A stretch of 64,000 bases of DNA from contig NZ_AP017928.1 in assembly GCF_003584645.1 (NCBI RefSeq), positions 3,696,395-3,760,394 of the forward strand, given 5' to 3'. Position 1 is the first letter of the stretch; each line of letters begins with the position of its first letter. Positions 17,410 through 26,588 of this stretch are shown here, one piece after another. The DNA is from Methylocaldum marinum. Lineage in GTDB: Bacteria > Pseudomonadota > Gammaproteobacteria > Methylococcales > Methylococcaceae. The notes under the pieces are model-generated. The model searched no databases, had not been told where the DNA came from, and worked only from the letters and a program-made list of their open reading frames with translations. The position numbers and the translations under genes were made by a program.

Positions 17410-18793
17410 CGGTTCTCGGGACCCGGAACTGTTCGAGCAGTTGCAACAGGGCCGAAGCCTTGTCGTAGCATTCCTGGTACTCCTGGTCCAGAACCGAATC
17501 GGCCACGATGCCGCCGCCGGCCCAGAAGCGGATCGTACCATCCGAGTGCACCAGGGTACGGATGGCGATATTGCTGTCCATATTGCCGTCGAAGCCGATA
17601 TAGCCGATCGAGCCGCAATAGACGCCGCGACGATGAGGTTCGAGTTCTTCGATGATTTCCATGGAACGAATCTTCGGCGCTCCGGTAATGGAGCCGCCCG
17701 GGAAACAGCCGCGCAAGAGATCCACGGCGCCGTGGCCTTCGGCCAGCCGGCCGCGGATGGTGCTGACCAAATGATGCACAGTGGCGTAGCTCTCGACCTC
17801 GAAAAGCTTGGGCACGTGAACCGAACCCGGCGCGCAGTTCTTGCCTATATCGTTGCGCAACAGATCCACGATCATCAGGTTTTCGGCACGGTCCTTGACA
17901 CTGTTCCGAAGTTCCTCCGCCCTGGCGGCGTCCGCCGCCGAGTCTTGAGACCGCGGGCGAGTCCCCTTGATGGGCTTGGTTTCCACGATACCGTTGCTCA
18001 CTTTGAGGAAGCGCTCCGGCGAGGAGCTGAGTATCTGAACCTGCGGGAAATTGAGGTAAGCGCTGAATGGCGCGGGATTGTACGGCCGCAAAAGCTGGTA
18101 GGCCGCCCAGGGATTTCCGGTGCAATAGGCCGAAAAGCGCTGCGCCAGGTTGACCTGATAACAGTCGCCCTCGCGAATGTAATGCTGAACCCGTCCGAAA
18201 GCCCGAGCATAATAGGCACGGCTCATGTTGGAGACGACATCGCTGAGCAGATAGAAGCCCGCCTGCTGCCATCCTATGGTCTGAATTTGGCTGAAAGCCT
18301 GGACCAGGTGAGGCCAGCGCGACGCCAGAGAGGGATCGCGCCCCTGCGCGACCAGCCAGGTTCGGCGCGCCCAGTGATCCACCACGACCGCCCAGTCGTA
18401 AATGCCGACGATCATCTCCGGGATGTTCTCCGCATCCAGGGCCTTGTCGGGCAGCTTCTCCAGCCTTCGCGCCAGGTCATAGCCGAAATATCCGATCGCA
18501 CCGCCGCAAAAAGGCAGTCCCGGAAACTGCGGTGCCGGCTCGCCGAGATATCGTTTTACCAGGGTAAAAGGATCTTCCGGCGACAGCGTGATGGCACCGC
18601 GCGATCGAATTTCGGTGAGCGGCCCTCGGCTGACGAGGGTCGCAACAGGGTCTGCCGCGATGATGTCGTACCGTCCCTGCCGACTGTGCGGAAATCCGCT
18701 GTCCAGAAAAACCGCCCAGCGCCGCTCCGCCCAAGGCAGAAACAAAGCGGCGCTGTCCTCGAAATAAGGCAGCTCTTCAATTCTCGGCGTCAT
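17387..18793 (-). CDS. pabB: Aminodeoxychorismate synthase component I
   Basis: A 468-residue chorismate-binding enzyme that makes 4-amino-4-deoxychorismate, the precursor of 4-aminobenzoate. Characteristic blocks are GDCYQVNLAQRF, LSSSPERFL, TKPIKGTRPR, RAENLMIVDLLRND, FPGGSITGAPK and the terminal WAGGGIVADS. PIKGTRPR with Lys is typical of PabB. It overlaps the upstream mfnF-like gene by 4 bases (ATGA) and the downstream mfnE-like gene by 23. Since 4-aminobenzoate is the substrate of MptG (26.6-27.6 kb), its place in this cluster fits H4MPT supply as well as folate. Confidence 0.92.
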   Translation of the reverse strand: MTPRIEELPYFEDSAALFLPWAERRWAVFLDSGFPHSRQGRYDIIAADPVATLVSRGPLTEIRSRGAITLSPEDPFTLVKRYLGEPAPQFPGLPFCGGAIGYFGYDLARRLEKLPDKALDAENIPEMIVGIYDWAVVVDHWARRTWLVAQGRDPSLASRWPHLVQAFSQIQTIGWQQAGFYLLSDVVSNMSRAYYARAFGRVQHYIREGDCYQVNLAQRFSAYCTGNPWAAYQLLRPYNPAPFSAYLNFPQVQILSSSPERFLKVSNGIVETKPIKGTRPRSQDSAADAARAEELRNSVKDRAENLMIVDLLRNDIGKNCAPGSVHVPKLFEVESYATVHHLVSTIRGRLAEGHGAVDLLRGCFPGGSITGAPKIRSMEIIEELEPHRRGVYCGSIGYIGFDGNMDSNIAIRTLVHSDGTIRFWAGGGIVADSVLDQEYQECYDKASALLQLLEQFRVPRTGVDHMGG

Positions 18794-19848
18794 GTCGGCC
18801 CCACCTCCCGCATCGCCAGGCAAGCCACGGCTGCGGCCGGAGCGCAATCCGAAGCGTAAAAATCGTTTTGCGGCGTAACCATTGAAAACAGTTCGCTGAA
18901 GTCTTTATAAGGAAATCCCAATCGGCCCGCCAATTCTCGCACCAGAAACCGCCCCACGCCAGCACCGATCAAGGGGGCGTCATCGTCCATCAAACCGCGC
19001 GAAAGCTGGCAATCCAATGCCGAATGAAGCTTTGCCAGCTGCCGCTCCCGAAAAAATCGGGCCGCCCGCCGCCATTGCTTCAACGAGGCCGACTCCGCAT
19101 CGCGCCCGAACAAGCGGGCCAGACGCCGGGCGCTTCCCCGGACGGTCTTCTCACCGCCATCGGCCGCCGGCGCCTGGTCGGCGTAATCGGGTAACTCGCC
19201 GCAGAGCCGATAGACGTCGGCAGCGGTCGCGAAGTGTTCGGCCATGATGCCCACCCACTCGCCTTCGAAAGGCGCACGATCGGCCAGCGCCATTGCCGGG
19301 GTACGGACGACCCCGCAATAAATCAGCTCATCGTAGCGCATTCGTTCAAAATCGGTATAGCCCCGGGTTCTGACACGGTGCCCGCAAATCGGCGCGATAT
19401 CGGTCGTCGTGCTGCCGATATCCACGAATAGGGCATCGCGTACGTTTGCCGCCACCCAGAGCGCGCTCGCCAGCCAATTGGCCGAAGCAATTTTGGGCGC
19501 GCTCTCCGCAGTTATGGCCATTGGATCTAGAAACCCGTCAGGTCCGGCAAAAACGCGCACCGAATTCTGTGAACAGCACTGGGTCGTCGCTTGGACCAGG
19601 GCGAGAACGCCTTGCTCCCGGTTTTCGAAAAAATCCACCAACTCGCCGGTCATGGTCAGCGCATGGCGACAGCCCGGTCCCGGCGCAAAGACGTTCAGAA
19701 TTCGGTTCATGGCGTCATGCAATCGATCCAGGCCCAGCCACAAGGGACAGGGCTCTTGAAGGACGGCGACGATTTCACCGGCGCCATTCAACGCCACGGC
19801 CTTGAGATGGGCTCCGCCGATGTCCCAGCCGATCAGTTCAATGCTCAT
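18790..19848 (-). CDS. mfnF: H4MPT-linked C1 transfer protein, MfnF-like (hydantoinase/oxoprolinase-like)
   Basis: A 352-residue protein of the ASKHA-like hydantoinase/oxoprolinase group known from H4MPT gene clusters. Nucleotide-binding landmarks are WDIGGAHLKAV at the N-terminus and FVDIGSTTTDIAPI in the middle, with a late GAGVGRFLVRELA. The methanogen homologue MfnF joins the phosphorylated aminomethylfuran to glutamyl-tyramine. In methylotrophs the product would be the methylofuran core. It overlaps mfnD upstream by 11 bases and pabB downstream by 4. The start is ATG 19848. Confidence 0.82.
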   Translation of the reverse strand: MSIELIGWDIGGAHLKAVALNGAGEIVAVLQEPCPLWLGLDRLHDAMNRILNVFAPGPGCRHALTMTGELVDFFENREQGVLALVQATTQCCSQNSVRVFAGPDGFLDPMAITAESAPKIASANWLASALWVAANVRDALFVDIGSTTTDIAPICGHRVRTRGYTDFERMRYDELIYCGVVRTPAMALADRAPFEGEWVGIMAEHFATAADVYRLCGELPDYADQAPAADGGEKTVRGSARRLARLFGRDAESASLKQWRRAARFFRERQLAKLHSALDCQLSRGLMDDDAPLIGAGVGRFLVRELAGRLGFPYKDFSELFSMVTPQNDFYASDCAPAAAVACLAMREVGPT

Positions 19849-20851
19849 CCCGCGGCTCCAAGCGAATCTCGATGGGTCTTGCCGATTGGGCGTCGAAATC
19901 GGGCAAGGTTCCGCCGCGCCACAATTCCAGAACGAGTGCGGCAGGATTGATGCTTAAGGATTGCCGCAGGGCGGCGTAGGAAGTGGTCAGGCGCGGGTTG
20001 ATCTCGAGCACTTTCGGCCCCTGTCCGCTCTGGATCAGATCGACCCCGGCGTAGCCCCAGAGCTCCGGCACGGCCTCTGCGATTCGATCGGCCAACGCGC
20101 GATAGGCGGCAAGCCCCGTGCGAATGGCGCCGACCTCGCAACCGCTCAGAGCAAAACCGCCCCGCGATCTGACGATCCGCTGCCGGTTACAGCTCAGCAG
20201 CAGCGCCTTTCCGTAAGCAAAGAGAACGGACAGGCTCAGCGGTTCACCTTCGATCAACGGTTGAATGACATATCGGGCGACGTCGTCGATTTCGGCTCTC
20301 CAAGATTTCCACTGGCCCTCGGTTTCAAAAATACGGGCACCTTCGCAGCCGACACCGTCGTCCGGTTTCACGACCCACGGAAATGGCCAAGGATTCGATT
20401 CGCTCGGAGCGTGGGTCGAAACGACAGGAACGCCTTTCTTTTCCAAGCGCTTTATGGTTGCCAGCTTGCTCGCGGCAAGGCCGACGCCATCGCCCGGACT
20501 GGTCAAAAGCGTCTTGCCGGCCGATTCGACCCGGCGGCAAAGGCGTTCTAGAATGCCGCCGGTTTCCGGAGCGATCGGCCATACCGCATCGCAACACGCG
20601 ATCTGATCTTCAAATCGATGTTCCAGATCGTCTTGGCTAGCGACAAGAACCCAGACAACTCCGGATAGCGTCTGATCAGGAAGGGGAAGGCGCGCGTCCC
20701 GCAACACAACCGCCCGCCGGACCTCCGGCAACTCGGACAAGTCGCGGAGGAGCGCTGCAAGCATCAACTCCCCTTCTTGCGCCAACGCCGGCGGAATCTC
20801 TTCGCCGAGCATTCCGCCACCGGTAATATACTCAAAAACCAGTATCTTCAT
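19838..20851 (-). CDS. mfnD: ATP-grasp ligase, MfnD-like
   Basis: A 337-residue ATP-grasp protein. Visible parts are MKILVFEYITGGGM, KLATIKRLEKKGVPVV, FPWVVKPDDGVGCEGARIF (ATP lysine and Gly loop) and VLEINPRLTTSY (metal-binding Glu/Asn). The methanogen relative MfnD ligates glutamate to tyramine in methanofuran synthesis; methylofuran is reported to contain tyrosine, so the acceptor may differ here. The ATG at 20851 gives the family start MKILVFEY. It is divergent from the HisA-like gene with only 11 bases between start codons, so promoters overlap coding sequence. Confidence 0.8.
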   Translation of the reverse strand: MKILVFEYITGGGMLGEEIPPALAQEGELMLAALLRDLSELPEVRRAVVLRDARLPLPDQTLSGVVWVLVASQDDLEHRFEDQIACCDAVWPIAPETGGILERLCRRVESAGKTLLTSPGDGVGLAASKLATIKRLEKKGVPVVSTHAPSESNPWPFPWVVKPDDGVGCEGARIFETEGQWKSWRAEIDDVARYVIQPLIEGEPLSLSVLFAYGKALLLSCNRQRIVRSRGGFALSGCEVGAIRTGLAAYRALADRIAEAVPELWGYAGVDLIQSGQGPKVLEINPRLTTSYAALRQSLSINPAALVLELWRGGTLPDFDAQSARPIEIRLEPRDEH

Positions 20852-20862
20852 CCGACCACCCA

Positions 20863-21570
20863 ATGGAAATCATCCCCGTCATCGATATCATGGGCGGCGT
20901 CGCCGTGCACGCCAAGGAAGGCCGGCGCGAGCATTATCGCCCACTGCAAAGCGTATTGTGCTCGACCTCCGAACCGGAGGCGGTCATCCGCGGCTTGCTC
21001 GGTTTGCATCCGTTCAAACGGATCTATATGGCCGATCTCGACGCGCTCATGGGCAAGGGCGCGCAAAATGATTTGACGATCGATCTTGAGCGCCGCTTTC
21101 CGGAGGTCGAATTTTGGATCGATCGAGGATTGCCGGGCGGAGGCGAACCGCCCCCGTTTCCGGCTGAAGCCAACGAGCGCGCTGTCGTCGGCAGCGAATC
21201 GCTTTCCGAGGATTCCTTGCCGATTCTCTCCCGCCTGGCCCCCAATGTCATCTTGTCTCTGGACTTTATCGGCGACCGCTTGTTAGGCGCGGCGAAATTG
21301 CTGAATAACCCGGAGCTTTGGCCGGAGAAGGTGATCTTGATGAGCCTTTCCCATGTGGGCAGCAAGGCGGGGCCGGATTTGGACCGTTTAGCCCGGTTTA
21401 GCCGCAAGTATCCCCAGCGACGCTTCACCGTAGCCGGCGGCGTGCGGGACGAGCAGGATCTGAAACGGCTAAAATCCATGGGAGCGGCCGGGGCGTTGCT
21501 CGCTAGCGCCTTGCACGCGGGCACTATCGACCCGAGGATGATCGAAGACTCGGAAGAAGGGGTAATCTGA
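20863..21570 (+). CDS. HisA-like TIM-barrel protein of H4MPT clusters
   Basis: A 235-residue (beta/alpha)8 barrel related to HisA/HisF. It starts MEIIPVIDIMGGVAVHAKEG and carries IYMADLDALMG, FWIDRGLPG, VILSLDF and FTVAGGVRDEQDL, the phosphate-binding strand endings. It is not histidine HisA: the genomic setting is cofactor genes and the sequence belongs to the archaeal and methylotroph HisA-related branch. Its reaction is unassigned, and it is a good candidate for a missing step in H4MPT or methylofuran synthesis. It ends before a strong two-way terminator shared with fae. Confidence 0.8.
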   Translation: MEIIPVIDIMGGVAVHAKEGRREHYRPLQSVLCSTSEPEAVIRGLLGLHPFKRIYMADLDALMGKGAQNDLTIDLERRFPEVEFWIDRGLPGGGEPPPFPAEANERAVVGSESLSEDSLPILSRLAPNVILSLDFIGDRLLGAAKLLNNPELWPEKVILMSLSHVGSKAGPDLDRLARFSRKYPQRRFTVAGGVRDEQDLKRLKSMGAAGALLASALHAGTIDPRMIEDSEEGVI

Positions 21571-21595
21571 GGCCGGCACGCAATTCCGGACGAAA

Positions 21596-21631
21596 AAAAA
21601 CGTTGCCCCGGGGGTCCGGGGCAACGTTTTT
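21596..21631. terminator. Bidirectional terminator between hisA-like gene and fae
   Basis: An 11-bp perfect stem, CGTTGCCCCGG at 21601-21611 paired with 21616-21626, with a four-base loop. It is flanked by an A-run on the left and a T-run on the right, so it can terminate both convergent transcripts. Confidence 0.9.
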
Positions 21632-21643
21632 CGGCAAGCGCGA

Positions 21644-22156
21644 TTATTTGTGCGCTGCGAAGGGGTGCTCGATCTGACCCTTCTGAGCCACAACTTCAGC
21701 AGCCTTGGGCTCGCCGGCAACGGCGCGCTTGATAGCCAGCTTGGTAGCTTCGTAGTTGTAGTCCTGGATTTTCGCGTCGTCTTCAGCCAGCCAGTGGATG
21801 AATACGCCTACACAGACGAAGATGTCGTCGGCTTCGTCGGCAGGAATGGTGCCGTCTTCGACGCAATCGGCCACAGCCATGGCAACGCCGCGCTGTGCAG
21901 GTCCGAACATCTGGGTAGCCTGTTTGCCGTTCTTGATGGTGACCTTGTTGAACATGACGGTGTTCGGCTTAGCCATCAGGTTCGGTGCAACCACTGCCAA
22001 CAGGCTGCTGAATCCGTCTTTGTTATTGGTGATGCAGTTGGCGAAGGCCGTCTCTGCAGCACTGCCGCGCGGACCCATGATCAAATCGATATGGGCGATT
22101 TCGTTGCCGCCGCCGCACAGAGCCTCACCCACCAACATCTTATTGATTTTCCCCAT
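21644..22156 (-). CDS. fae: Formaldehyde-activating enzyme Fae
   Basis: A 170-residue enzyme that condenses formaldehyde with tetrahydromethanopterin to methylene-H4MPT, the entry to formaldehyde oxidation. It is a full-length match in pattern: [20 protein letters not shown] with the conserved His at 22, [29 protein letters not shown] and IFIHW-type motifs. The ATG at 22156 has a very strong ribosome site (AAGAGGAG), consistent with the high abundance of Fae in methylotrophs. It is transcribed alone and ended by the terminator at 21.6 kb. Confidence 0.97.
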   Translation of the reverse strand: MGKINKMLVGEALCGGGNEIAHIDLIMGPRGSAAETAFANCITNNKDGFSSLLAVVAPNLMAKPNTVMFNKVTIKNGKQATQMFGPAQRGVAMAVADCVEDGTIPADEADDIFVCVGVFIHWLAEDDAKIQDYNYEATKLAIKRAVAGEPKAAEVVAQKGQIEHPFAAHK

Positions 22157-22296
22157 TGCAAACTCCTCTTTGATTAAAAAAGAACAAACGTTCGAAGTAA
22201 CGACACAGCCATATCCTCCTCCCCAGGCGAAGCATCAAAAATCCATATTATTGTGCCGACGTGCCTCTGCGCTTCCAGAAAACGGGCCGTCTTTCC

Positions 22297-23220
22297 CTAG
22301 CGCTGGCTCAGAAGCGCTTCCAGCCGCACGGCCAGCAAACACGCTACTGTGAGATCGGCCGTCGTACCCGGATTTATTCCGCAGGACTTGAACTCGGCAT
22401 CCACTTCTCGCAGGAGCGGCATGACTTGTTCGGGCCTGTCGGAAACGGATAACGCCTTATCGATCTGCGCCATTCGGCTGGCAACTATCCCTGTATAACG
22501 AGCGCCAAACTTACGCTCGATGTGGCTGTCGGGGATACGCATGAGCAATCCTGCGAACACTGCCACTGCCGACCATTCTTTATCGCCCCACCGGGACAAA
22601 TTCCTATGATAACTTGGAATTGCGAATTCAAAAACATCTACAAAAGAATTAGTGTATTGATAAGCGATGCGATCTCGATGTTCGGCTAGGACCATGGCTT
22701 CCAGCAATGTCACCTCCGGCTCGTCGTGAACATCCTGTTCCGGGGACTCGCCCAAGCCCCCCGGCTGTGCCAGGCGTATGGCTTTATAAGCCCAGGCCGC
22801 ATCGGTTTGCGTGGTGGTGCCGAGAACCCTCCGGAGCGCATCCCTGAGCGTTTCGCCTCCGCGAATTTCCTGAACCGCCTGGAATAGCGGGGCAGCCAGC
22901 AGAATGATGCCGAGATTGGTATTGCAACGAACGACCTCGCGGGTGGCACGGGTCGCCTGGAAAATCTTTTCGCCCAGGTTAAGTTCGGGATCGCATAAGA
23001 ATGGTCCGCTGGCCGCGGCGCTCCTGCGGAAGTCCTCCACGGTCATATCGTGGGCTTCCGAATAAACGCTGACGTTACCCGGCTTGAAAGCGCGGAGTTC
23101 AGTCTCGCAGGCATCGAGGTATGCGGACAATAAGACGTCGCCTCGAATGAGTATCGCCACCGTCGTCACCAGGCCCGGATGTTCCCGCGGAGGGTATCGA
23201 AAAAGGCGAATCCGCCGCAC
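22297..23220 (-). CDS. CitG/MdcB-like triphosphoribosyl transferase family protein
   Basis: A 307-residue protein of the triphosphoribosyl-dephospho-CoA synthase family. Recognisable are ELRAFKPGNVSVYSEAHDM near the N-terminus, CNTNLGIILLAAPL in the middle, and GINPGTTADLTVACLLA at the C-terminus. In citrate or malonate systems such enzymes make a prosthetic group, but no citrate or malonate lyase genes are present. The family is known in H4MPT clusters, where its reaction is unproven. The start is unclear: GTG 23220 gives the longest form and GTG 23169 is an alternative closer to the conserved region. Confidence 0.8.
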   Translation of the reverse strand: MRRIRLFRYPPREHPGLVTTVAILIRGDVLLSAYLDACETELRAFKPGNVSVYSEAHDMTVEDFRRSAAASGPFLCDPELNLGEKIFQATRATREVVRCNTNLGIILLAAPLFQAVQEIRGGETLRDALRRVLGTTTQTDAAWAYKAIRLAQPGGLGESPEQDVHDEPEVTLLEAMVLAEHRDRIAYQYTNSFVDVFEFAIPSYHRNLSRWGDKEWSAVAVFAGLLMRIPDSHIERKFGARYTGIVASRMAQIDKALSVSDRPEQVMPLLREVDAEFKSCGINPGTTADLTVACLLAVRLEALLSQR

Positions 23221-23419
23221 ACTCGAGCACGTCCGACTGCCGCTTCCAGGATTATCTTGAGCGTGCCGAATCCGCGTTCCTGCTCTGCCATGAGTCGCAG
23301 CCCAAGCAACGATTCGGGATTTGGAAGAAAGGCGGGGGATTTTTCGATCGATCCCGGAGACGCTACACTGCTCTGAATCGGAGGCGTTAAACCTGACTTG
23401 TTCGAGACTGCAGGCGCCC

Positions 23420-24364
23420 TCACCCCACTCCCTCTTCGAGCGGGAGAGGGGCTTTTACGATACCGCCCTCATCCGACCGTGGAACACAAAGAGACAGGAA
23501 ATCGTCGACCAATAAATCCGCGATCGATACCTTGCTGACGCTCTGCAAGCCCTTCCACGCCGGAATGCTGTTGACCTCGAGCACGCTGTACCGGCCGTGG
23601 TGATCGCGGATGATGTCAACGCCCGCGTAGCCCATATCCAGAACCTTCACCGCATCCTCCGCCATTCGGCACAATAGAAGATCGTCGAGACGCGCCGGCT
23701 CGCAACGGGCTCCCTGAGCGACGTTGTTCAGCCAGGTAACCCCGCAACGCCGCATGGCGGCCACTGCCTTACCCCTAATGACGAATACGCGAAAATCATG
23801 GGGCTGCTCGCCGCAACTGACGAAACGCTGCAGATAAAAAACACCGTTGCTGTCGCTTAAGCCCGCCAGATCCTCCGGCTTTTCATACCGCTGCAAGCCT
23901 TGCCCCTGGGAACCGAACAAAGGTTTCGACACGAGTTGATGGCCCGCGCGCAGCTCACGCTCGGCCAACGCAAACGCCTCATCGCGGCTGCCCAGCACCC
24001 AGGTGGGCGGCGTCGGTATGCCGGCACGCTGCAGCAGAAAACTGGTCATGGCTTTGTCGACGGTGCGCTCGACCGCCCGGCCGTCGTTGTATACCGGAAT
24101 CCCGAGCAGCTTCAGTGCGTGCAGCACATCCAGGTAAAACACCACTTGGTCCAGCGACCCGCCCGGCACGCCGCGCACGAAGACACCGTCGGGAAGGCCG
24201 TCTTCGAAACCCGGCAGGAGTACCGGCAAACTGCCGGACTCGAGATTCAGCCGGCAGGCAGTCAAGGACACATAAGAATAGCCATACCCTTTCGCGGCCA
24301 AGGCCTCGCGAAGCCGTGCGCCGTGCCAGCCCGGATCGTCGGTGATGATTGCGATGCGGCTCAA
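23420..24364 (-). CDS. RimK/MptN-like alpha-L-glutamate ligase
   Basis: A 314-residue ATP-grasp ligase. Landmarks are IPVYNDGRAVERTVDKAMTS, LVSKPLFGSQGQGLQRYE (ATP Lys and Gly loop), DFRVFVIRGKAVAAMRR and VLEVNSIPAWKGLQ. MptN in methanogens adds glutamate to H4MPT, and RimK-type homologues sit in methylotroph H4MPT clusters, so cofactor glutamylation is likely. The start is a TTG at 24364, two bases after the mch stop, where the family N-terminus begins (SRIAIITDD). The last ~12 codons (VKAPLPLEEGVG) are encoded by a dispersed repeat, so the native C-terminus may have been replaced. Confidence 0.82.
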   Translation of the reverse strand: MSRIAIITDDPGWHGARLREALAAKGYGYSYVSLTACRLNLESGSLPVLLPGFEDGLPDGVFVRGVPGGSLDQVVFYLDVLHALKLLGIPVYNDGRAVERTVDKAMTSFLLQRAGIPTPPTWVLGSRDEAFALAERELRAGHQLVSKPLFGSQGQGLQRYEKPEDLAGLSDSNGVFYLQRFVSCGEQPHDFRVFVIRGKAVAAMRRCGVTWLNNVAQGARCEPARLDDLLLCRMAEDAVKVLDMGYAGVDIIRDHHGRYSVLEVNSIPAWKGLQSVSKVSIADLLVDDFLSLCVPRSDEGGIVKAPLPLEEGVG

Positions 24365-24365
24365 A

Positions 24366-25361
24366 TTATTCTCCGAAGGAACGCTCCAGAAGCGCTTCGT
24401 CGAGCTTGCCCGCGTGGAAACTGCGGCCGGACTCGACCGCCGTGACGATGACACTGGCCGGGCTGAACAGCATCGGATCGACCTTGAAGAAGTCGTACTT
24501 GTAATCCTTGAAAACCTCGGCAAACGGCCTGCCGTAATCGCGCGAAACCGAACTCGGAAGCTCGTTGGCTAGCATTTCCGCCGCTTCGTCGCTGCCCTTC
24601 ACGAACAAATGCACGGTGCCGCCGAACAGAATGGCATCGTTGGTCCGCCCCATGGCTTTGACGAAATTGGGATGAGGCGGCGGAACCGGGGCGGTGCCGG
24701 TACCGTCGATGATGTTGCCCAGCGGAAAATGCAGCGAATGGGCCTTGTGCAAGGCTACCTCCAGTACGCGGCCGACGACCTGCATGCCGCCGGCGAGGCT
24801 GGAGGTGGGCGTCAGGATGACATTGACGTCGCTGGCATCCACTTTACAAGCCTTGGCGATCTTCTCGATGACCTCGACCGGCGGAATTTTGTCCACTTCC
24901 ATCACGATAGCCGTCTCGCTGCCGTAGTCGCGATAGCCCAATTCTTTATAAAGCTCTTCGACCGGTTCCTCGCTGCCGTCCTTCACCTTGGTCGCCATGG
25001 CCCGGGCAGGTCCCGATCCGAGCGCATAAAATGCGCTCTTGCCCTCGCCGTGCGACAGGCTCCATCCGGCATACTGGCTGCCCAGGCAGGAAATAACAGG
25101 ATTGGTGGAATGAACGTTGACCGTGAGCGGCCAACGGCTAAAGGTCGAAGCGTGGGTAAGGGTCACGGTTCCGAGTCCACCCATGCAAATCTCAGCGATC
25201 AAGCGCCCTGCCTCCAGTCCGCCCACCGCATCGATCCCGGCGTCGATAATCGTACAGCCATTGTCCAGCTTGTCGATCTTGAGCCGGAGCTTGTCCGCGT
25301 TGGCGATCATATATTTGACGATGGGGAGCGCGTGCGCATTGACGCTGACAGTGTGTTGCAT
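24366..25361 (-). CDS. mch: Methenyltetrahydromethanopterin cyclohydrolase
   Basis: A 331-residue cytoplasmic enzyme that hydrolyses methenyl-H4MPT to 5-formyl-H4MPT, between methylene-H4MPT dehydrogenase and the Fhc complex. Family blocks are [63 protein letters not shown] and [15 protein letters not shown]. The length is standard. ATG 25361 follows GGAGGG. It is directly upstream of the glutamate ligase gene and probably co-transcribed with it. Confidence 0.97.
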   Translation of the reverse strand: MQHTVSVNAHALPIVKYMIANADKLRLKIDKLDNGCTIIDAGIDAVGGLEAGRLIAEICMGGLGTVTLTHASTFSRWPLTVNVHSTNPVISCLGSQYAGWSLSHGEGKSAFYALGSGPARAMATKVKDGSEEPVEELYKELGYRDYGSETAIVMEVDKIPPVEVIEKIAKACKVDASDVNVILTPTSSLAGGMQVVGRVLEVALHKAHSLHFPLGNIIDGTGTAPVPPPHPNFVKAMGRTNDAILFGGTVHLFVKGSDEAAEMLANELPSSVSRDYGRPFAEVFKDYKYDFFKVDPMLFSPASVIVTAVESGRSFHAGKLDEALLERSFGE

Positions 25362-25409
25362 AGTTACCCTCCAGCCCGGTTCATTAAAGAAAAACGAGAT
25401 TGTACTAGC

Positions 25410-26543
25410 CTAAGATCGGACTGCGTACAGTCGCTTGCGCAACTCGCTCAACCGCAGTTCGATCGAACGTTCGACCCCGGAACGGTCGTTTCCCTCGGCG
25501 CAAACGGTACATACCGGCTGACCGGCGCCGATGCGCGTGCCCGAAACCGGCCGATCGGTACACCAGTCGGGCCAGGCCATGTCCCCGGATATTTCGAGGT
25601 CCCGAGCCGCGAAAAAAACCTTGAAGGCTCGGACGACACCGCAAGTCTCCGCGGTTTCCGGAATTTCCGCACGGCACGCCCGAATATGTTCGGCCAATAA
25701 GCCGCGCGAAAAATCCCCGTCGTACAGGGCCATGGTGGCGCTCGGCCTGGGGTTGATTTCCAGGACCCGGCACATTTCGCCGTCGAGCATGAAATCCAGG
25801 CTGTTCAACCCTTTGAGCGGAAGCGCGCGGATCAGGCGCGTGATGTACGCCTTTACCTGCCGCCGCTGTTCCGGGAGGAGATCGGCTCGATTAATGGCGC
25901 CGGCAAACAGGAACGGCCGGCCCGCGCCATGATCGGCCGTCCATAGCGTGTTGAAGCCAATTATCCGGGCACTTTCGCCGTTTGCCAGAAACAATGCCGA
26001 CATCGCTCGGCCGGGAAGCCGGCGTTGATAATAGTCGGTCGGCCCCGGTTCCGCTCGGCCGCAAAAACGCACGCCCTTGCCGCCTTCGCTACGGCCGGAC
26101 TTGAGCAGCCAGTTTTCCGGATCCGGCGGGCGTGTACGGCTGGATTCCGGGTACGGAATATCGTGCTCCCCGAGCAGCTGGAAAAAAGCATCAGGCGATT
26201 TGAGTGAATAGAGAATTTCCGGCGGATTGCCATAGAGTATTCGCCCTCGCGCGAGCGCTTCCAGAATTTCCGGATCGGCGTCGACCCCGCTCCCGTAAAC
26301 CAGCGCGTACCCCTGCCCCGCGGGAGCAAGCCGTTCGGCGGCTTGCAACACGCTTTCGCGCTCGAAACCGATTCCGGCAGCATTCACCGCCTCGCAACTT
26401 TCCGAGCAGGCGCGCGTTTCCCGATCGGCATAAAGATCGATCGAAACCGGCCGCATTTCGGCACGCACCGCCGACTGCGCCAACATTCTCGCCGAGCAGC
26501 CTATCAGCAGCAGGCGTTCGGGTGAATCGAACGGTTTTTCCAA
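25410..26543 (-). CDS. ATP-grasp protein of H4MPT gene cluster
   Basis: A 377-residue ATP-grasp protein with LLIGCSARMLAQSAVRA at the N-terminus (a pre-ATP-grasp nucleotide fold), WLLKSGRSEGGKGVRF (ATP Lys and Gly loop), and SLDFMLDGEMCRVLEINPRP (metal ligands). The C-terminal ~70 residues (VFFAARDLEISGDMAWPDW) are characteristic of this methylotroph and methanogen-associated group. It is a ligase of unknown substrate. Its position between mch and mptG and its conservation in such clusters suggest a role in H4MPT or methylofuran assembly. I do not assign a gene name. Confidence 0.75.
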   Translation of the reverse strand: MEKPFDSPERLLLIGCSARMLAQSAVRAEMRPVSIDLYADRETRACSESCEAVNAAGIGFERESVLQAAERLAPAGQGYALVYGSGVDADPEILEALARGRILYGNPPEILYSLKSPDAFFQLLGEHDIPYPESSRTRPPDPENWLLKSGRSEGGKGVRFCGRAEPGPTDYYQRRLPGRAMSALFLANGESARIIGFNTLWTADHGAGRPFLFAGAINRADLLPEQRRQVKAYITRLIRALPLKGLNSLDFMLDGEMCRVLEINPRPSATMALYDGDFSRGLLAEHIRACRAEIPETAETCGVVRAFKVFFAARDLEISGDMAWPDWCTDRPVSGTRIGAGQPVCTVCAEGNDRSGVERSIELRLSELRKRLYAVRS

Positions 26544-26588
26544 TGATCGATCAACGGAATCCGCAGCCGACGCACCGACAGACCGGAG

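Noticed and set aside
20863..21570. Histidine-biosynthesis HisA
   Set aside because: No other his genes are present, and the cofactor-gene context and sequence branch fit the HisA-related group of H4MPT clusters.
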